A stretch of 64,000 nucleotides of DNA, taken from positions 1 through 64,000 of the forward strand of contig JAVBOH010000007.1 of NCBI GenBank assembly GCA_031550725.1. The letters run 5' to 3'. A program made the position numbers and the translations under genes. The notes under the pieces were generated by a model. That model did no database searches. It was given only the letters and a program-made list of their open reading frames with translations, and was not told where the DNA came from. Of this stretch, positions 34,642-43,540 are shown one piece after another (position 1 is the first letter of the stretch; each line of letters opens with the position of its first letter). This DNA comes from UBA946 sp031550725. Lineage in GTDB: Bacteria; Bacillota; Clostridia; Oscillospirales; Ruminococcaceae.

Positions 34642-34643
34642 AA

Positions 34644-36086
34644 TTAAGAATTAAACTGTATATCAAGCTGGATTATATACATGGACTCAGTGCACATATC
34701 GGAAAGTCCCTTAATCTTGCTGTTCTTTTCACGAGCATAAGTCTGGTAATCCTTAAGCTTTTTACAAACAGCATTATAGACTTCTTTGTTTTCACAACGA
34801 ACTTCAATAACCCTGCCACCATTTGCAACAGCAGTATCAATCTGTGCTTTTATAGCAGCCTCAGCAGATGCAGCATCGCTGTAAACCATGTTTTTCTTAA
34901 TGAAATAATTCTGTGAGGTTTCTGTACAGGATGGAGGTGTGAAATACTTAACTGTGCCGAATGCAAAATCTCTTACATTAATATTGAAGTGAGAAATATC
35001 CTTTATCCACTTGTCAGGAACAAGGAAGAAAGTATTTCTAATGTATTTTGCATCAGGAGTTGGAAGAATTGGGTCATCCCAAGTAACGTCCATGTTGTAC
35101 CAAGCACCGTCAACATCAATGATGTTCCATGCATGAGTAACGCCATCCTTGTTTGTGCCTGTAACAACCATACAGTTAATACCAGCCTGATCACAAAGAT
35201 ACTTCATTGATTTTGCATAGCCTGCACACTGAACATTGCCGCTCTTGCCTGAAAGTGCGGAATAAATTGATGAATTATAAGTTCCGTTTGAATCGGAAAG
35301 CTGGAAGTTAGAGTTTTTAACGAGATAGTCATGGAAAACATTAAGCTTATCAAATGTAGATGATTTTGCATTAGCATCCTTCATGATTTTAGCAACAGTA
35401 GTATCGATTTCCTTTTGCATTTTAGCAATTTTATCTGCATCATATTCAAGGAAATAAAGCTTACCAACCAGAATTGAACTATCAAGCCAGAAAAGCTGTG
35501 GTTCTTGGAAATAAACAAGACCCAAAATCTTACTCCATGTTTTCTTATCAACAGTGTCAGCATTTAGTCTGTAACGCATAGTTTCTGTGCAGTAAACGAT
35601 AGCATCATAAAGAGCTTTTTCGTCATCTGTCAAAGTATTATAGGCATACTTATCGCCATTTGCAATCTGAGATTTTTTAACAACTGTTGTAGCCTCAGTT
35701 ACCTTTTGTGTGAGTGCATCCTGAACTGCCTTTGATGCTTCAGGTGACATTGTTTCAGTTGCAATTGTTTCGCCCTTTGTCTGATTTCCTGCTTTCGGAG
35801 TAGTAATAACAGCAGTTATAGCAGCACCATTACCGTCAGTTACCTGATTACCTTCAGCATCAGTAATAGTTATAACCGTTTCAGACTGTGTGCCACCTTG
35901 TGAATTCTGAGGTGCCGTATCTGTTGTTAAATCTCCTTCACCCTGTAAATCCTCAGCCTGAGTAATAATATTTGTAATAATTTCATCATCACCATCAGGT
36001 TTGTTGTTACAAGCAGTAGCAAACATAGATAATGACAAACAAAATGCTAGAATTATAGAAATTTTCTTTTTGCTTTTTAAAAACAT
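34644..36086 (-). CDS. Transglutaminase-like lipoprotein (array member 4)
   Basis: 480 residues. Lipobox SMFATAC at about residue 26, followed by a long Thr/Gln/Glu-rich linker (about 30-150). The catalytic core at about 285-355 has CAGYAKSMKYLCDQAGINCMVVTGTNKDGVTHAWNIIDV and WYNMDVTWDDP (triad intact). The C-terminal tail ETSQNYFIKKNMVYSDAASAEAAIKAQI matches the other members. RBS AAAGGAT precedes the ATG. 82 bp separate it from member 3. Confidence 0.85.
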   Translation of the reverse strand: MFLKSKKKISIILAFCLSLSMFATACNNKPDGDDEIITNIITQAEDLQGEGDLTTDTAPQNSQGGTQSETVITITDAEGNQVTDGNGAAITAVITTPKAGNQTKGETIATETMSPEASKAVQDALTQKVTEATTVVKKSQIANGDKYAYNTLTDDEKALYDAIVYCTETMRYRLNADTVDKKTWSKILGLVYFQEPQLFWLDSSILVGKLYFLEYDADKIAKMQKEIDTTVAKIMKDANAKSSTFDKLNVFHDYLVKNSNFQLSDSNGTYNSSIYSALSGKSGNVQCAGYAKSMKYLCDQAGINCMVVTGTNKDGVTHAWNIIDVDGAWYNMDVTWDDPILPTPDAKYIRNTFFLVPDKWIKDISHFNINVRDFAFGTVKYFTPPSCTETSQNYFIKKNMVYSDAASAEAAIKAQIDTAVANGGRVIEVRCENKEVYNAVCKKLKDYQTYAREKNSKIKGLSDMCTESMYIIQLDIQFNS

Positions 36087-36186
36087 AATCCGGTAAATCC
36101 TTTCTTTTCTCTAAAATCAAAATATAAACATGACACATTTCATCATGATATAGTTGTTTAATTTTAAAACGCTTGTATTTTCATAT

Positions 36187-36221
36187 ATTATACGGGCGAA
36201 GGATTTCTCCGCCCGTATAAT
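36187..36221. terminator. Hairpin terminator between members 4 and 5
   Basis: 12-bp stem ATTATACGGGCG / CGCCCGTATAAT with an 11-nt loop, just downstream of member 5. Members 1-4 may therefore have a promoter of their own. Confidence 0.75.
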
Positions 36222-36230
36222 TTATGTTAA

Positions 36231-37916
36231 TTATTTATAGAAAATATCATACTGTACAACGAGTGTTCCTGCCATATTTGTTTTCTGTCTTGCAACACTC
36301 TTAACACCCTTTTCCTTGCAGTACTTCTGGAAAGTCTTGCCGTATGTGTCTGACATAAGCTTATCATAAATAGTCTTATCGGAAACTCTTACATAAGCAG
36401 TATTCTTGCCAGCCTTGATAGCAGCATCAAATTCAGCATAAAGAGCCTTTTCAGCAGCACTTAGACTGGAGTATGTTTTGCTGGTTACATTAAAGTAATT
36501 GTAAGTAGTCTTTGTTGCCTTTGGACTTGTGTATAGGTCTACAATAGTACCGTTGCTGCGAGTGATAGTACATGGCTGTAAGTGAGAATCCTTAATCCAT
36601 GAGTCAGGAACCATAAAGAATACGTATCTGATATAATTGCTGTCATGGCTGTTGATAGGGTCATCCCATGTACAGTCAACATTATAGTAACCATCTTCAC
36701 AGTAAACCTTATTCCATGCATGAGAGTTGCCCTGTGGGCTAACGCCTGTAAGAACTACGCTGTCAAGACCTGCAAGGTCTGCAAGATACTGGAATGTTTT
36801 GGCATAACCATTACACTGAGTGCCGCCCTTGCCAAGCATTGTATTATAGATACAGCTTCCGAAGCCGTCACCTGTCATTTCAAATTCACTTGCAAATACA
36901 ATAAAGTCATGAATAACCTTAATCTTGTTGTATGTACCGCTTGCAGCGTCAACCTTTGCCATAACCTTTGCAGCCTGAGCATCGATTTTATTCTGAGCAG
37001 CCTGAATTGTCTTAACATCAGTCATGAGGTATTCAAGACGACAAGTGCCATAACCAGGAGTAAACTTAGATGACATCCAGAAAAGTTGTGGCTCCTGTGT
37101 CAAAACAAGAGTATAAACCTTAATCATGTCATTTGTAAGCAAATCATCAGGAACAGAACAAGTACTCTTTAGGTTTGAGATAGCATTAACAAGATTGCCA
37201 TAGAACTTCTTCTCACTAGCGTTCAATGTTTTGTATGCATATCTGGTTGTATAATCAACATTGTAAGTTGTTTTAATAACGCCTTTAACCTTGCTGCCAG
37301 CAGCTGTATCGTTATCATCGGCAGTAGTTTTAGCAGTAGTTGTTGTCTTAGTTGATTTAGAAGTTGCAGCAGCAGTAGTAGTCTTAGCAGTAGTACCTGC
37401 GGTAACCTCTGTTAAATAATCGGAGTGAATAAATTCACCATCAGCAAGCTTGTAGTAGCCTGTGTCAGTAGCAGCAATAGTGTTAACCTTTGTGCCCTTC
37501 TTATACTTGTTTACAGTTGCAGAGCCAACGATAGGATACTTTCTTGAATAACAAGCCTGATTTACAACATAAGTTTCCTTAATCTTAGTTTCTTTCCACT
37601 TCAATGTAGCATTGATGTTATCAATATTAACTGAAGGAGCAATTTTTTCAGTAACTTCTTCTGTGAAAATTTCCGTTTCAGCAACACCGTTTGTAAGAAC
37701 TTCAGTTTCAGCAGTTACTTCATCAAATATTTCTGTCTGTGCAGAAGTTTCAGCCAAGTCCGTCTGAACATCAATGATTTCATCCTCAGTAAAATACTCG
37801 CTGGAAACAATCGGTTCAGCAGTTATTATGTCATCATTAATATTAGCTGAGTTACATCCGGTAAAAAGTGTAAGCGCAAGGGAAAGTGCTAAAATAAAAC
37901 TAATTTTCCTCTTCAT
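36231..37916 (-). CDS. Transglutaminase-like lipoprotein with SH3b-like domain (array member 5)
   Basis: 561 residues from the ATG at 37916 (AAAGGAG 10 nt upstream); the gene overlaps the transporter stop by 17 nt. Lipobox LTLFTGC. An acidic Thr/Glu-rich linker leads to an SH3b-like domain at about 110-165 (VNQACYSRKYPIVGSATVNKYKKGTKVNTIAATDTGYYKLADGEFIHSDYL), a fold that usually binds peptidoglycan. The transglutaminase core at about 350-425 has CNGYAKTFQYLADLAGLDSVVLTGVSPQGNSHAWNKV and YYNVDCTWDDP. The wall-binding module favours action on the envelope. Confidence 0.85.
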   Translation of the reverse strand: MKRKISFILALSLALTLFTGCNSANINDDIITAEPIVSSEYFTEDEIIDVQTDLAETSAQTEIFDEVTAETEVLTNGVAETEIFTEEVTEKIAPSVNIDNINATLKWKETKIKETYVVNQACYSRKYPIVGSATVNKYKKGTKVNTIAATDTGYYKLADGEFIHSDYLTEVTAGTTAKTTTAAATSKSTKTTTTAKTTADDNDTAAGSKVKGVIKTTYNVDYTTRYAYKTLNASEKKFYGNLVNAISNLKSTCSVPDDLLTNDMIKVYTLVLTQEPQLFWMSSKFTPGYGTCRLEYLMTDVKTIQAAQNKIDAQAAKVMAKVDAASGTYNKIKVIHDFIVFASEFEMTGDGFGSCIYNTMLGKGGTQCNGYAKTFQYLADLAGLDSVVLTGVSPQGNSHAWNKVYCEDGYYNVDCTWDDPINSHDSNYIRYVFFMVPDSWIKDSHLQPCTITRSNGTIVDLYTSPKATKTTYNYFNVTSKTYSSLSAAEKALYAEFDAAIKAGKNTAYVRVSDKTIYDKLMSDTYGKTFQKYCKEKGVKSVARQKTNMAGTLVVQYDIFYK

Positions 37917-39288
37917 TTTCTTCAATCTCCTTTGATTTATTAGAATTAATTATTTCTGCTTTAATTTTGGTAATGCACATATCCTCTGTAATAAGAACAG
38001 TAAACTTCACATTCTCATAAGTGACGGCAGGATTTTCATTTTCTTCAGGAATTCTGCCAAGCAGACTTACAATAAATCCGCTCATTGTATCAAAACCATT
38101 ATCATCCGGCAGAATAATATTAAGCTGCTCTAGAATTCCCTCGGGCTCAGATGTACCGCTTATAATAAAAGTATCATCCGAAATCTTAATGAATTCTTCT
38201 TCATCGTCATCATATTCATCTTGAATATTACCGACAATTGATTCAACAATATCTTCCATTGTGGCAATACCAGCAGTACCGCCATACTCATCAATAACAA
38301 CGGCAAGCTGGAGCTTTTGTGCAGTCAGACGCTTGAAAACTTCACCACAGGACAATGTTTCAGGTAAATAAATAACCTCACGAACAAAATTCTTTAGTGA
38401 TGCCTGTGCAGCAGCATCAGAGCCAACAAGGCAAAGCAAATCTTTAACACAAATTATTCCGATAATATGGTCCACTGTGTCTTTGTAGATAGGAATTCTT
38501 GAAAATCCACTCTCGATAGAGGCATTGACAACCTCAGGAATACCGGCATTTTCACTGACAGCAATAATATCAGTACGATGTGTCATAACGTCGGAGGCAT
38601 CCAAATCATCAAACTCGAAAATATTGCTGATCATTTCACGCTGTGATGTTTCAATAACACCGTTTTCATTACCTGCATCAACCATCATCATAATTTCTTC
38701 TTCGGTAACAGCATCTGCTGCTGTGTCATGGCTAAAACCAAAAATTTTCGCAAGCAGATTGACAATAAATGAGGAAAATGCAATAAACGGTGTATGAATT
38801 ATAATCAGATACTTAACCATAGTCGAAGAAAATAATGCAAACGCCTCACAGTTTTTCTGATTAATCATACGCTTTGGTAAACCGTCACTGAAGATTGTCA
38901 TAGAAAGAACTGATAACAGCATTATGATAATCAAAGCTAATAAAAGTGACAGCAGTGAAGTACCATCAACAAGAATAATATCATTTTTATAAGGCTTTAA
39001 TTTCAAAACGTCATCAAGTAAATTGGACAACGGACTCAGAAAATAGAACAGTGACAAATAGGCAATAATAACAGCAGTAAAAATTCTGTTAAGAGAAAAA
39101 GCAGTAATAAGCCGTGTAGGCTTTTGCAAAATTTGATATAGTCGCTTTTTATTTCCGCTTTCGTTTTCAAAGCTTTTAACCTTTGAATCATTCATTTCAG
39201 TGATAGCAGTTTCACAAGCTGTAAAAAAGCCTTTTAGAAGTATAACCGCAAGAATAATCAAACTCCCGGCTAACCCGTCAGAATCCAT
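37900..39288 (-). CDS. CNNM/HlyC-CorC family transporter with CBS pair
   Basis: 462 residues. N-terminal DUF21 (CNNM) membrane domain with three to four helices (about 5-160, LIILAVILLKGFFTACETAITEMNDSKV at the start). A CBS pair at about 210-335 (VMTHRTDIIAVSENAG, IPIYKDTVDHIIGIICVKDLL, LQLAVVIDEYGGTAGIATMEDIVESIVG) and a C-terminal CorC_HlyC domain (FDTMSGFIVSLLGRIPEENE) complete it. CNNM proteins are linked to Mg2+ or Na+ transport; some relatives are called hemolysins without proof. Its stop overlaps the start of array member 5, implying shared translation. Confidence 0.9.
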   Translation of the reverse strand: MDSDGLAGSLIILAVILLKGFFTACETAITEMNDSKVKSFENESGNKKRLYQILQKPTRLITAFSLNRIFTAVIIAYLSLFYFLSPLSNLLDDVLKLKPYKNDIILVDGTSLLSLLLALIIIMLLSVLSMTIFSDGLPKRMINQKNCEAFALFSSTMVKYLIIIHTPFIAFSSFIVNLLAKIFGFSHDTAADAVTEEEIMMMVDAGNENGVIETSQREMISNIFEFDDLDASDVMTHRTDIIAVSENAGIPEVVNASIESGFSRIPIYKDTVDHIIGIICVKDLLCLVGSDAAAQASLKNFVREVIYLPETLSCGEVFKRLTAQKLQLAVVIDEYGGTAGIATMEDIVESIVGNIQDEYDDDEEEFIKISDDTFIISGTSEPEGILEQLNIILPDDNGFDTMSGFIVSLLGRIPEENENPAVTYENVKFTVLITEDMCITKIKAEIINSNKSKEIEENEEEN

Positions 39289-39540
39289 AGTACGTTCTTC
39301 CTTTCAAAAACACAATCATATTTGAATCATTCGATGTCATTTCATAAAATACATATGGTTATATCATTTTATATAATCGCCTGAAAAAAATGAAGTACAA
39401 CCTCACACATTATAAAACTTATATAAGATAATGTCAGGCAATAAATAACCATAGCGACAGCATCATAATGATACACTAAAAATTATACACTGAAAAAGCA
39501 AAAATGTCAATAAATATTGATTATTGGATTATTCCAAAAA
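39289..39540. other. AT-rich upstream region of the transporter gene
   Basis: Presumed promoter region for the minus-strand transporter. No gene was seen. Confidence 0.4.
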
Positions 39541-39580
39541 AAAGCGAGAAAACCTTGATTTTATAAGGATTTCTCGTTTT
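39541..39580 (-). terminator. Terminator of the gene at 39692
   Basis: AAAGCGAGAAA.CCTT / AAGG.TTTCTCGTTTT stem, followed on the minus strand by a long U-run. Confidence 0.7.
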
Positions 39581-39691
39581 ATGTAACCTATTCGATGTTA
39601 AACTGTAAACATCTTGTAATAATTAAATTTCATAAAATATAGAATATATTTATCCATTTTAATGAAATTTTAGCCAAAAAGTCCTTAAATG

Positions 39692-40438
39692 CTAAATTAT
39701 TTTATGAATAAATACCTTTGATTTATTATTATACATATCCCTTGAAGTTGCACGTTTCAGCACCCCATCCTCATAAATAAACTTGCGGACAAAAATGCTT
39801 GGGTTAGCATAAATATCACCTGATGCTGTTTCATTATACCAAAGCTGTTTAACTGGTGCAGATTTATCAAAAACAGTTATTTCATCGGCAGAATTATATC
39901 TGTACAAAATAATATTCAAAAGATTTTTGTCATCATAGCCATACTCCTCGGTAGTAAGTACAAAATTCATACCCTTTAGCGACTCATCTGTAATCTCCAT
40001 GACAGTAAAGCTTTTTATAATATTATTATTTTCATAATCGGCACGTCCGATACTTCGTATTTTATATCCATATTCAGTGTGCTCATAGCCAAGCAGATAA
40101 ACACCATCATCTTCATTCACACAAAGCTCGACAAATTGTGTTATACCAACAGTTGTCATAATAACTCTGCCCTGCTTATTTAGATAACAAGTATATGAAT
40201 TCTGCTTTTTCCCAACCCAATATCCCTCATCAGAAAACTCAAATTCCTTAACTAGCGATGCAAGGTTTGGGCGTGGGCATGAGTCGATATTATGTATAGA
40301 TTTTCTGCTCCTGATTTGAAGCTTATTTTTTATTTCAGCATTTATATTGACGTAAAGATTTTCATATGAATCCCTGTATTTAAAATAAATCTTTTTTATA
40401 CCCTCAATCAAACCGATATATTCATCGTATGAATACAA
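39692..40438 (-). CDS. Protein of unknown function
   Basis: About 248 residues, soluble, with no signal peptide. I placed the start at the TTG 5 nt after GAGGTG; a GTG three codons earlier overlaps that site. Many aromatic residues and beta-strand-like segments (EGYWVGKKQNSYTCYLNKQGRVIMTTVG; GVYLLGYEHTEYGYKIRSIGRADY) suggest repeats of a beta-fold that might track residue-by-residue modules. No catalytic motif and no family recognised. It lies between the transporter and a carboxypeptidase gene, all on the minus strand. Confidence 0.6.
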   Translation of the reverse strand: MYSYDEYIGLIEGIKKIYFKYRDSYENLYVNINAEIKNKLQIRSRKSIHNIDSCPRPNLASLVKEFEFSDEGYWVGKKQNSYTCYLNKQGRVIMTTVGITQFVELCVNEDDGVYLLGYEHTEYGYKIRSIGRADYENNNIIKSFTVMEITDESLKGMNFVLTTEEYGYDDKNLLNIILYRYNSADEITVFDKSAPVKQLWYNETASGDIYANPSIFVRKFIYEDGVLKRATSRDMYNNKSKVFIHKII

Positions 40439-40485
40439 ATTATGCACCTCACTGCCGTATAAAATTTTGTAAAACTAAGACACCA

Positions 40486-41553
40486 CTAATCGTTGTATGC
40501 AGATGTAATTCCTAAATATTCTTCCAGTGTCAGACCGCTTTCATAAACAGCAGTCGCAGTATCAACACCCAAATATCTAATATGCCAAGGCTCATACATA
40601 TATCCTGTAATACTTTCCTTGCCCTCAGGGTATCTTATAATAAAACCATACTCATGGCAATGAGCAGCAACCCATTTTCCCTCAGCAGTATCCTTAAAAG
40701 AATCATCAATCGAATTTAAATCAAATGCAAGACCCGTCTGATGTTCGGAATGCCCTGCTCTAGCAGAAAATCTATCTGCTTGTTCTTTTCCTGAATTTTG
40801 AACATAACGGTTATATAACCCATCCTGATAATCATATGAGCGATATCCCGATGCTATGTAAATATTTAACCCTTCAGCATTTGCTGCATCCTGCATTTTG
40901 TCATAAGCATTTGCTGCTTTCTCACTAACCCCAGGAGCATAATCGGACGGCAGTGCATAAGTCTTGTTTACTACCAATATTCCCTGAATATATGTAATCT
41001 CGGCATCAGAATTATTATCCGCATTCCCGCTTGTTTGAACATCCTGTGAAGTCACATAAACCTTTACATCTGCAAAAACTTCCATGTTAGCACCTGACGT
41101 TACTTTTACAATACATTCACCAACACCAACAGCAGTAATATTTCCTTTTGAATCAACAGTGGCAACATTTTCATCGGAGGATACCCAAAATTCGCTTTTA
41201 TCAGCGGCATTTGCAGGCAGCATAGTAACCATTGGCATTTTACTTTGACCGACACCAATTGAAACCTCATATGTACTAAGTGTTATCGCCTGAACGATGT
41301 CACTTTCTTCATCTATACTAACGGTTAAAGCTTGTGTTTCACTATTATTTTCAACATCGGTTATTTTTGTCAAATCTTCTTTTTGAGTATCATCATCAGT
41401 TATCAGGTCAGGTGGCTGCACTGTAACAATATTAATTACATCCATTGACAAATCAACAGGAACCGTTTCGTCTATATCCTTACATGAACACAACGACATC
41501 ATTAGTATTGCCAATGCTCCAAAAACATAAGCACTTTTTTTATTAAATTTCAT
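40486..41553 (-). CDS. VanY-type D-alanyl-D-alanine carboxypeptidase lipoprotein with Ig-like domain
   Basis: 355 residues. Lipobox MMSLCSC (Cys about 24). A BIG2-like Ig domain at about 90-165 (VSIGVGQSKMPMVTMLPANAADKSEFWVSSDENVATVDSKGNITAVGVGECIVKVTS). The M15B peptidase domain at about 195-345 shows SGYRSYDYQDGLYNRYV, the zinc motif RAGHSEHQTGLAFD (His and Asp ligands), and YEPWHIRYLG (catalytic Glu and His ligand). It trims the terminal D-Ala from peptidoglycan stem peptides outside the membrane. The active-site set is complete. Confidence 0.92.
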   Translation of the reverse strand: MKFNKKSAYVFGALAILMMSLCSCKDIDETVPVDLSMDVINIVTVQPPDLITDDDTQKEDLTKITDVENNSETQALTVSIDEESDIVQAITLSTYEVSIGVGQSKMPMVTMLPANAADKSEFWVSSDENVATVDSKGNITAVGVGECIVKVTSGANMEVFADVKVYVTSQDVQTSGNADNNSDAEITYIQGILVVNKTYALPSDYAPGVSEKAANAYDKMQDAANAEGLNIYIASGYRSYDYQDGLYNRYVQNSGKEQADRFSARAGHSEHQTGLAFDLNSIDDSFKDTAEGKWVAAHCHEYGFIIRYPEGKESITGYMYEPWHIRYLGVDTATAVYESGLTLEEYLGITSAYND

Positions 41554-41822
41554 TTATGTACATCCTTTATTTTAAACAAATCAATTTTTATAGGTAAATT
41601 ATAACATATTTAATCGTAAATCATGTTAACAAATTAAGTATTTTTTTATATATACAACTAGTATAACTCAAACTAGAACAAATTAAAACAATACGCTAAA
41701 AATCTTAGCAAAGTCTTTACATTCCTCATTATAACTCATTTTGAGTATAATTGCAACTGTTTTCTTATGGTATTAATTGGAATACAGAGCGTAATATATT
41801 ATGTGTACATCTTAATATTATC

Positions 41823-41850
41823 TTAACATAGGAGATACAATATATATAAT
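41823..41850 (+). promoter_or_regulatory. Candidate promoter for a small-ORF transcript
   Basis: TTAACA (41823-41828), 16-bp spacer, TATAAT (41845-41850). It points into the 41874-42108 region, which carries only very short frames. Confidence 0.45.
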
Positions 41851-41964
41851 ATTCAAGTAAGAATTGTGCAAAGTGTCAAAAAAGGTAAAGTTATCGCTAA
41901 AAGGTTGGAAAAAGCCTTGTAATATATCAAATGGAGTGATATCATATGAACATACTTAACGGAT

Positions 41965-42108
41965 ATGAAGAAAGCTGATGAGGATAATACTTGGGGATAC
42001 AGTAACCTAAGTCTGCAATTTGCGGTATGCTTATGGCTGGGCATAATTACAGCTTTTTTGTCTGTTAGATTATTCGCTGAACGGGGGCTTGATTCACAAA
42101 CTGTATGA
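41965..42108 (+). CDS. 47-residue single-pass membrane peptide (candidate)
   Basis: ATG preceded by TAACGGA. The sequence starts MKKADEDNTWGYSNL, followed by a clear hydrophobic helix (SLQFAVCLWLGIITAFLSV) and a RLFAERG end. The composition is that of a real small membrane protein. Two even shorter frames with ribosome-like sites (near 41874 and 41946) precede it. Confidence is limited by size and lack of a known family. Confidence 0.4.
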   Translation: MKKADEDNTWGYSNLSLQFAVCLWLGIITAFLSVRLFAERGLDSQTV

Positions 42109-42432
42109 AACAAAAGTGACGTATGTAAACCACAGACTACAAGAAGAATCGTTTAAGTGCTGATATACTGCCCACCATCTCAAAATCCAAATTTTGTGAT
42201 GAATGAAGCTATGCTTCATATTTTCGTGCAAAACACGAAAGTGGATCGTATGACGAAAGCACGTGTCGCATAAGTGACATTGCAAGCTATGCTTGCTATC
42301 GTGCCGTAGTATAAACGGTAATGAAAATTATATCGGAAAAAAGTTAATTTTCGAAAACTGCCAATGTGTGTAATGTTTCTGATTTTTTCCGGATATTTGT
42401 GATGCCGCATAAGCGGTAGAAGGAGTATTATT
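42109..42432. repeat. Hairpin-array leader in front of the DUF6514 gene
   Basis: Successive perfect hairpins: CAAAAT/ATTTTG (42181-42196), ATGAAGCTATGCTTCAT (42203-42219), TTTCGTG-CAAAA-CACGAAA (42222-42240), GTCGCATAAGTGAC (42264-42277) and GCAAGCTATGCTTGC (42282-42296). The AAGCTATGCTT and CACGAAA modules recur in family C repeats. AGAAGGAG at 42417-42424 is the ribosome site of the next gene. Confidence 0.6.
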
Positions 42433-42690
42433 ATGACTAAATTATTAGAAATATCAATTGCATCAGGACGTTTAAATTATCGTTTAACTGAAACAGACGG
42501 TCATTTTGGTCTTGAAATAAGCTGTACATTATTTGAATCAGCTGAAAAGGTAACAATCAACGATATTACAACAAACGAGGCACTTGCACAGAGAATTTTG
42601 TATCTGCTTGCAGATAACGCAGTTCTTCCTGTAAATGCATCTGACGTTGTAGTTGATATTATCAGTGATACATATTCACTTGCAAGCTAA
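42433..42690 (+). CDS. DUF6514-family small protein
   Basis: 85 residues after AAGGAG. The pattern is compatible with DUF6514: an N-terminal beta region (RLTETDGHFGLEISCTLFESAEKVTINDIT), then NEALAQRILYLLADNAVLPVNASDVVVDII. Function unknown; typical of Ruminococcus-type genomes. Ends in a strong terminator. Confidence 0.6.
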   Translation: MTKLLEISIASGRLNYRLTETDGHFGLEISCTLFESAEKVTINDITTNEALAQRILYLLADNAVLPVNASDVVVDIISDTYSLAS

Positions 42691-42710
42691 ATTTAATATG
42701 AATACATTAG

Positions 42711-42745
42711 GACTGCTGCTCGAGATTAAAACTCGTACAGCAGTC
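42711..42745 (+). terminator. Terminator of the DUF6514 gene
   Basis: GACTGCTG..CGAG / CTCG..CAGCAGTC followed by TTTTT. Confidence 0.85.
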
Positions 42746-42770
42746 TTTTTCATGTTAAACAAAACAATAA

Positions 42771-42800
42771 AATGCAGACAGCATAAATACTGTCTGCATT
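42771..42800 (-). terminator. Terminator of the XRE regulator gene
   Basis: 11-bp stem AATGCAGACAG / CTGTCTGCATT, placed just after the minus-strand gene's stop. Confidence 0.75.
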
Positions 42801-42806
42801 AAAATT

Positions 42807-43523
42807 TTATTTTTCTTTTTCAGGTGGGAGCATCGTTTGAATACGAGCCTCACTGTTTTTGATAATATTAAGAAGTGACGAAGCAAGGCTTGCGTGTTCC
42901 TCGGAAAGTGAGGAAGTTGTAATGATAGTTTCATCAGATTCCTTGACAACATCTCCGCCGTTCATATGAACACCCTTTGCAGCCGCTAATGCATTCGTTT
43001 CGGCAGAAAGCATTGCCGCTGAAGAAAGTCCTTGTGCAGCAATTTCATTAACTGTAAAAAATCTCGGATCATTCTTTTCGTTAGCAGAATAAATAACACG
43101 GAACATCTTATAGATAGCAAGCATTAAAAAACTTGACATTTCTTTTGTAAGGGTTTCACTGCCTGTTTTTTGTGCAAGTGAATAAAGCACATTTGTAGCA
43201 TTAATAATAAGCTTTTTGTTAAATGCTGCAATAATGCCGCCTGTATTGGTCTTTTCCTTTTTATTAGGGTCATGCTCCGGAATATCCTCATAGGAAATAG
43301 TCTTGCCCTCAGGCTCTGGTGAACGACCTAATAGATAATCACATGATACATTATAGTAATCGGCAGTTTTTACAAGGAAGTCAAGACCGCATTCACGAAT
43401 CCCCTTCTCATAATGTGAAAGCAGTGCCTGAGAAATCCCCAGTTGCTCCGCTGCGTGTTTCTGACTGATGCCACGTTCTTTCCTTAACAACGTGATAATT
43501 CTTGGAAAGTCCGAATTCATCAT
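42807..43523 (-). CDS. XRE-family transcriptional regulator
   Basis: 238 residues, GGAGGTG ribosome site. The N-terminal HTH (FPRIITLLRKERGISQKHAAEQLGISQALLSHYEKGIRECGLDFLVKTADYYNVSCDYLLGRSPEPEG) occupies residues 4-73. The rest is a helical domain (about 100-230) of unknown function with no enzyme motifs. It may be a developmental or stress regulator. Target unknown. Confidence 0.85.
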   Translation of the reverse strand: MMNSDFPRIITLLRKERGISQKHAAEQLGISQALLSHYEKGIRECGLDFLVKTADYYNVSCDYLLGRSPEPEGKTISYEDIPEHDPNKKEKTNTGGIIAAFNKKLIINATNVLYSLAQKTGSETLTKEMSSFLMLAIYKMFRVIYSANEKNDPRFFTVNEIAAQGLSSAAMLSAETNALAAAKGVHMNGGDVVKESDETIITTSSLSEEHASLASSLLNIIKNSEARIQTMLPPEKEK

Positions 43524-43540
43524 GTCACCTCCTATTTATT

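Noticed and set aside
41853..42113. An 86-codon minus-strand frame
   Set aside because: No ribosome site, and the opposite strand has a promoter and a better small membrane frame.
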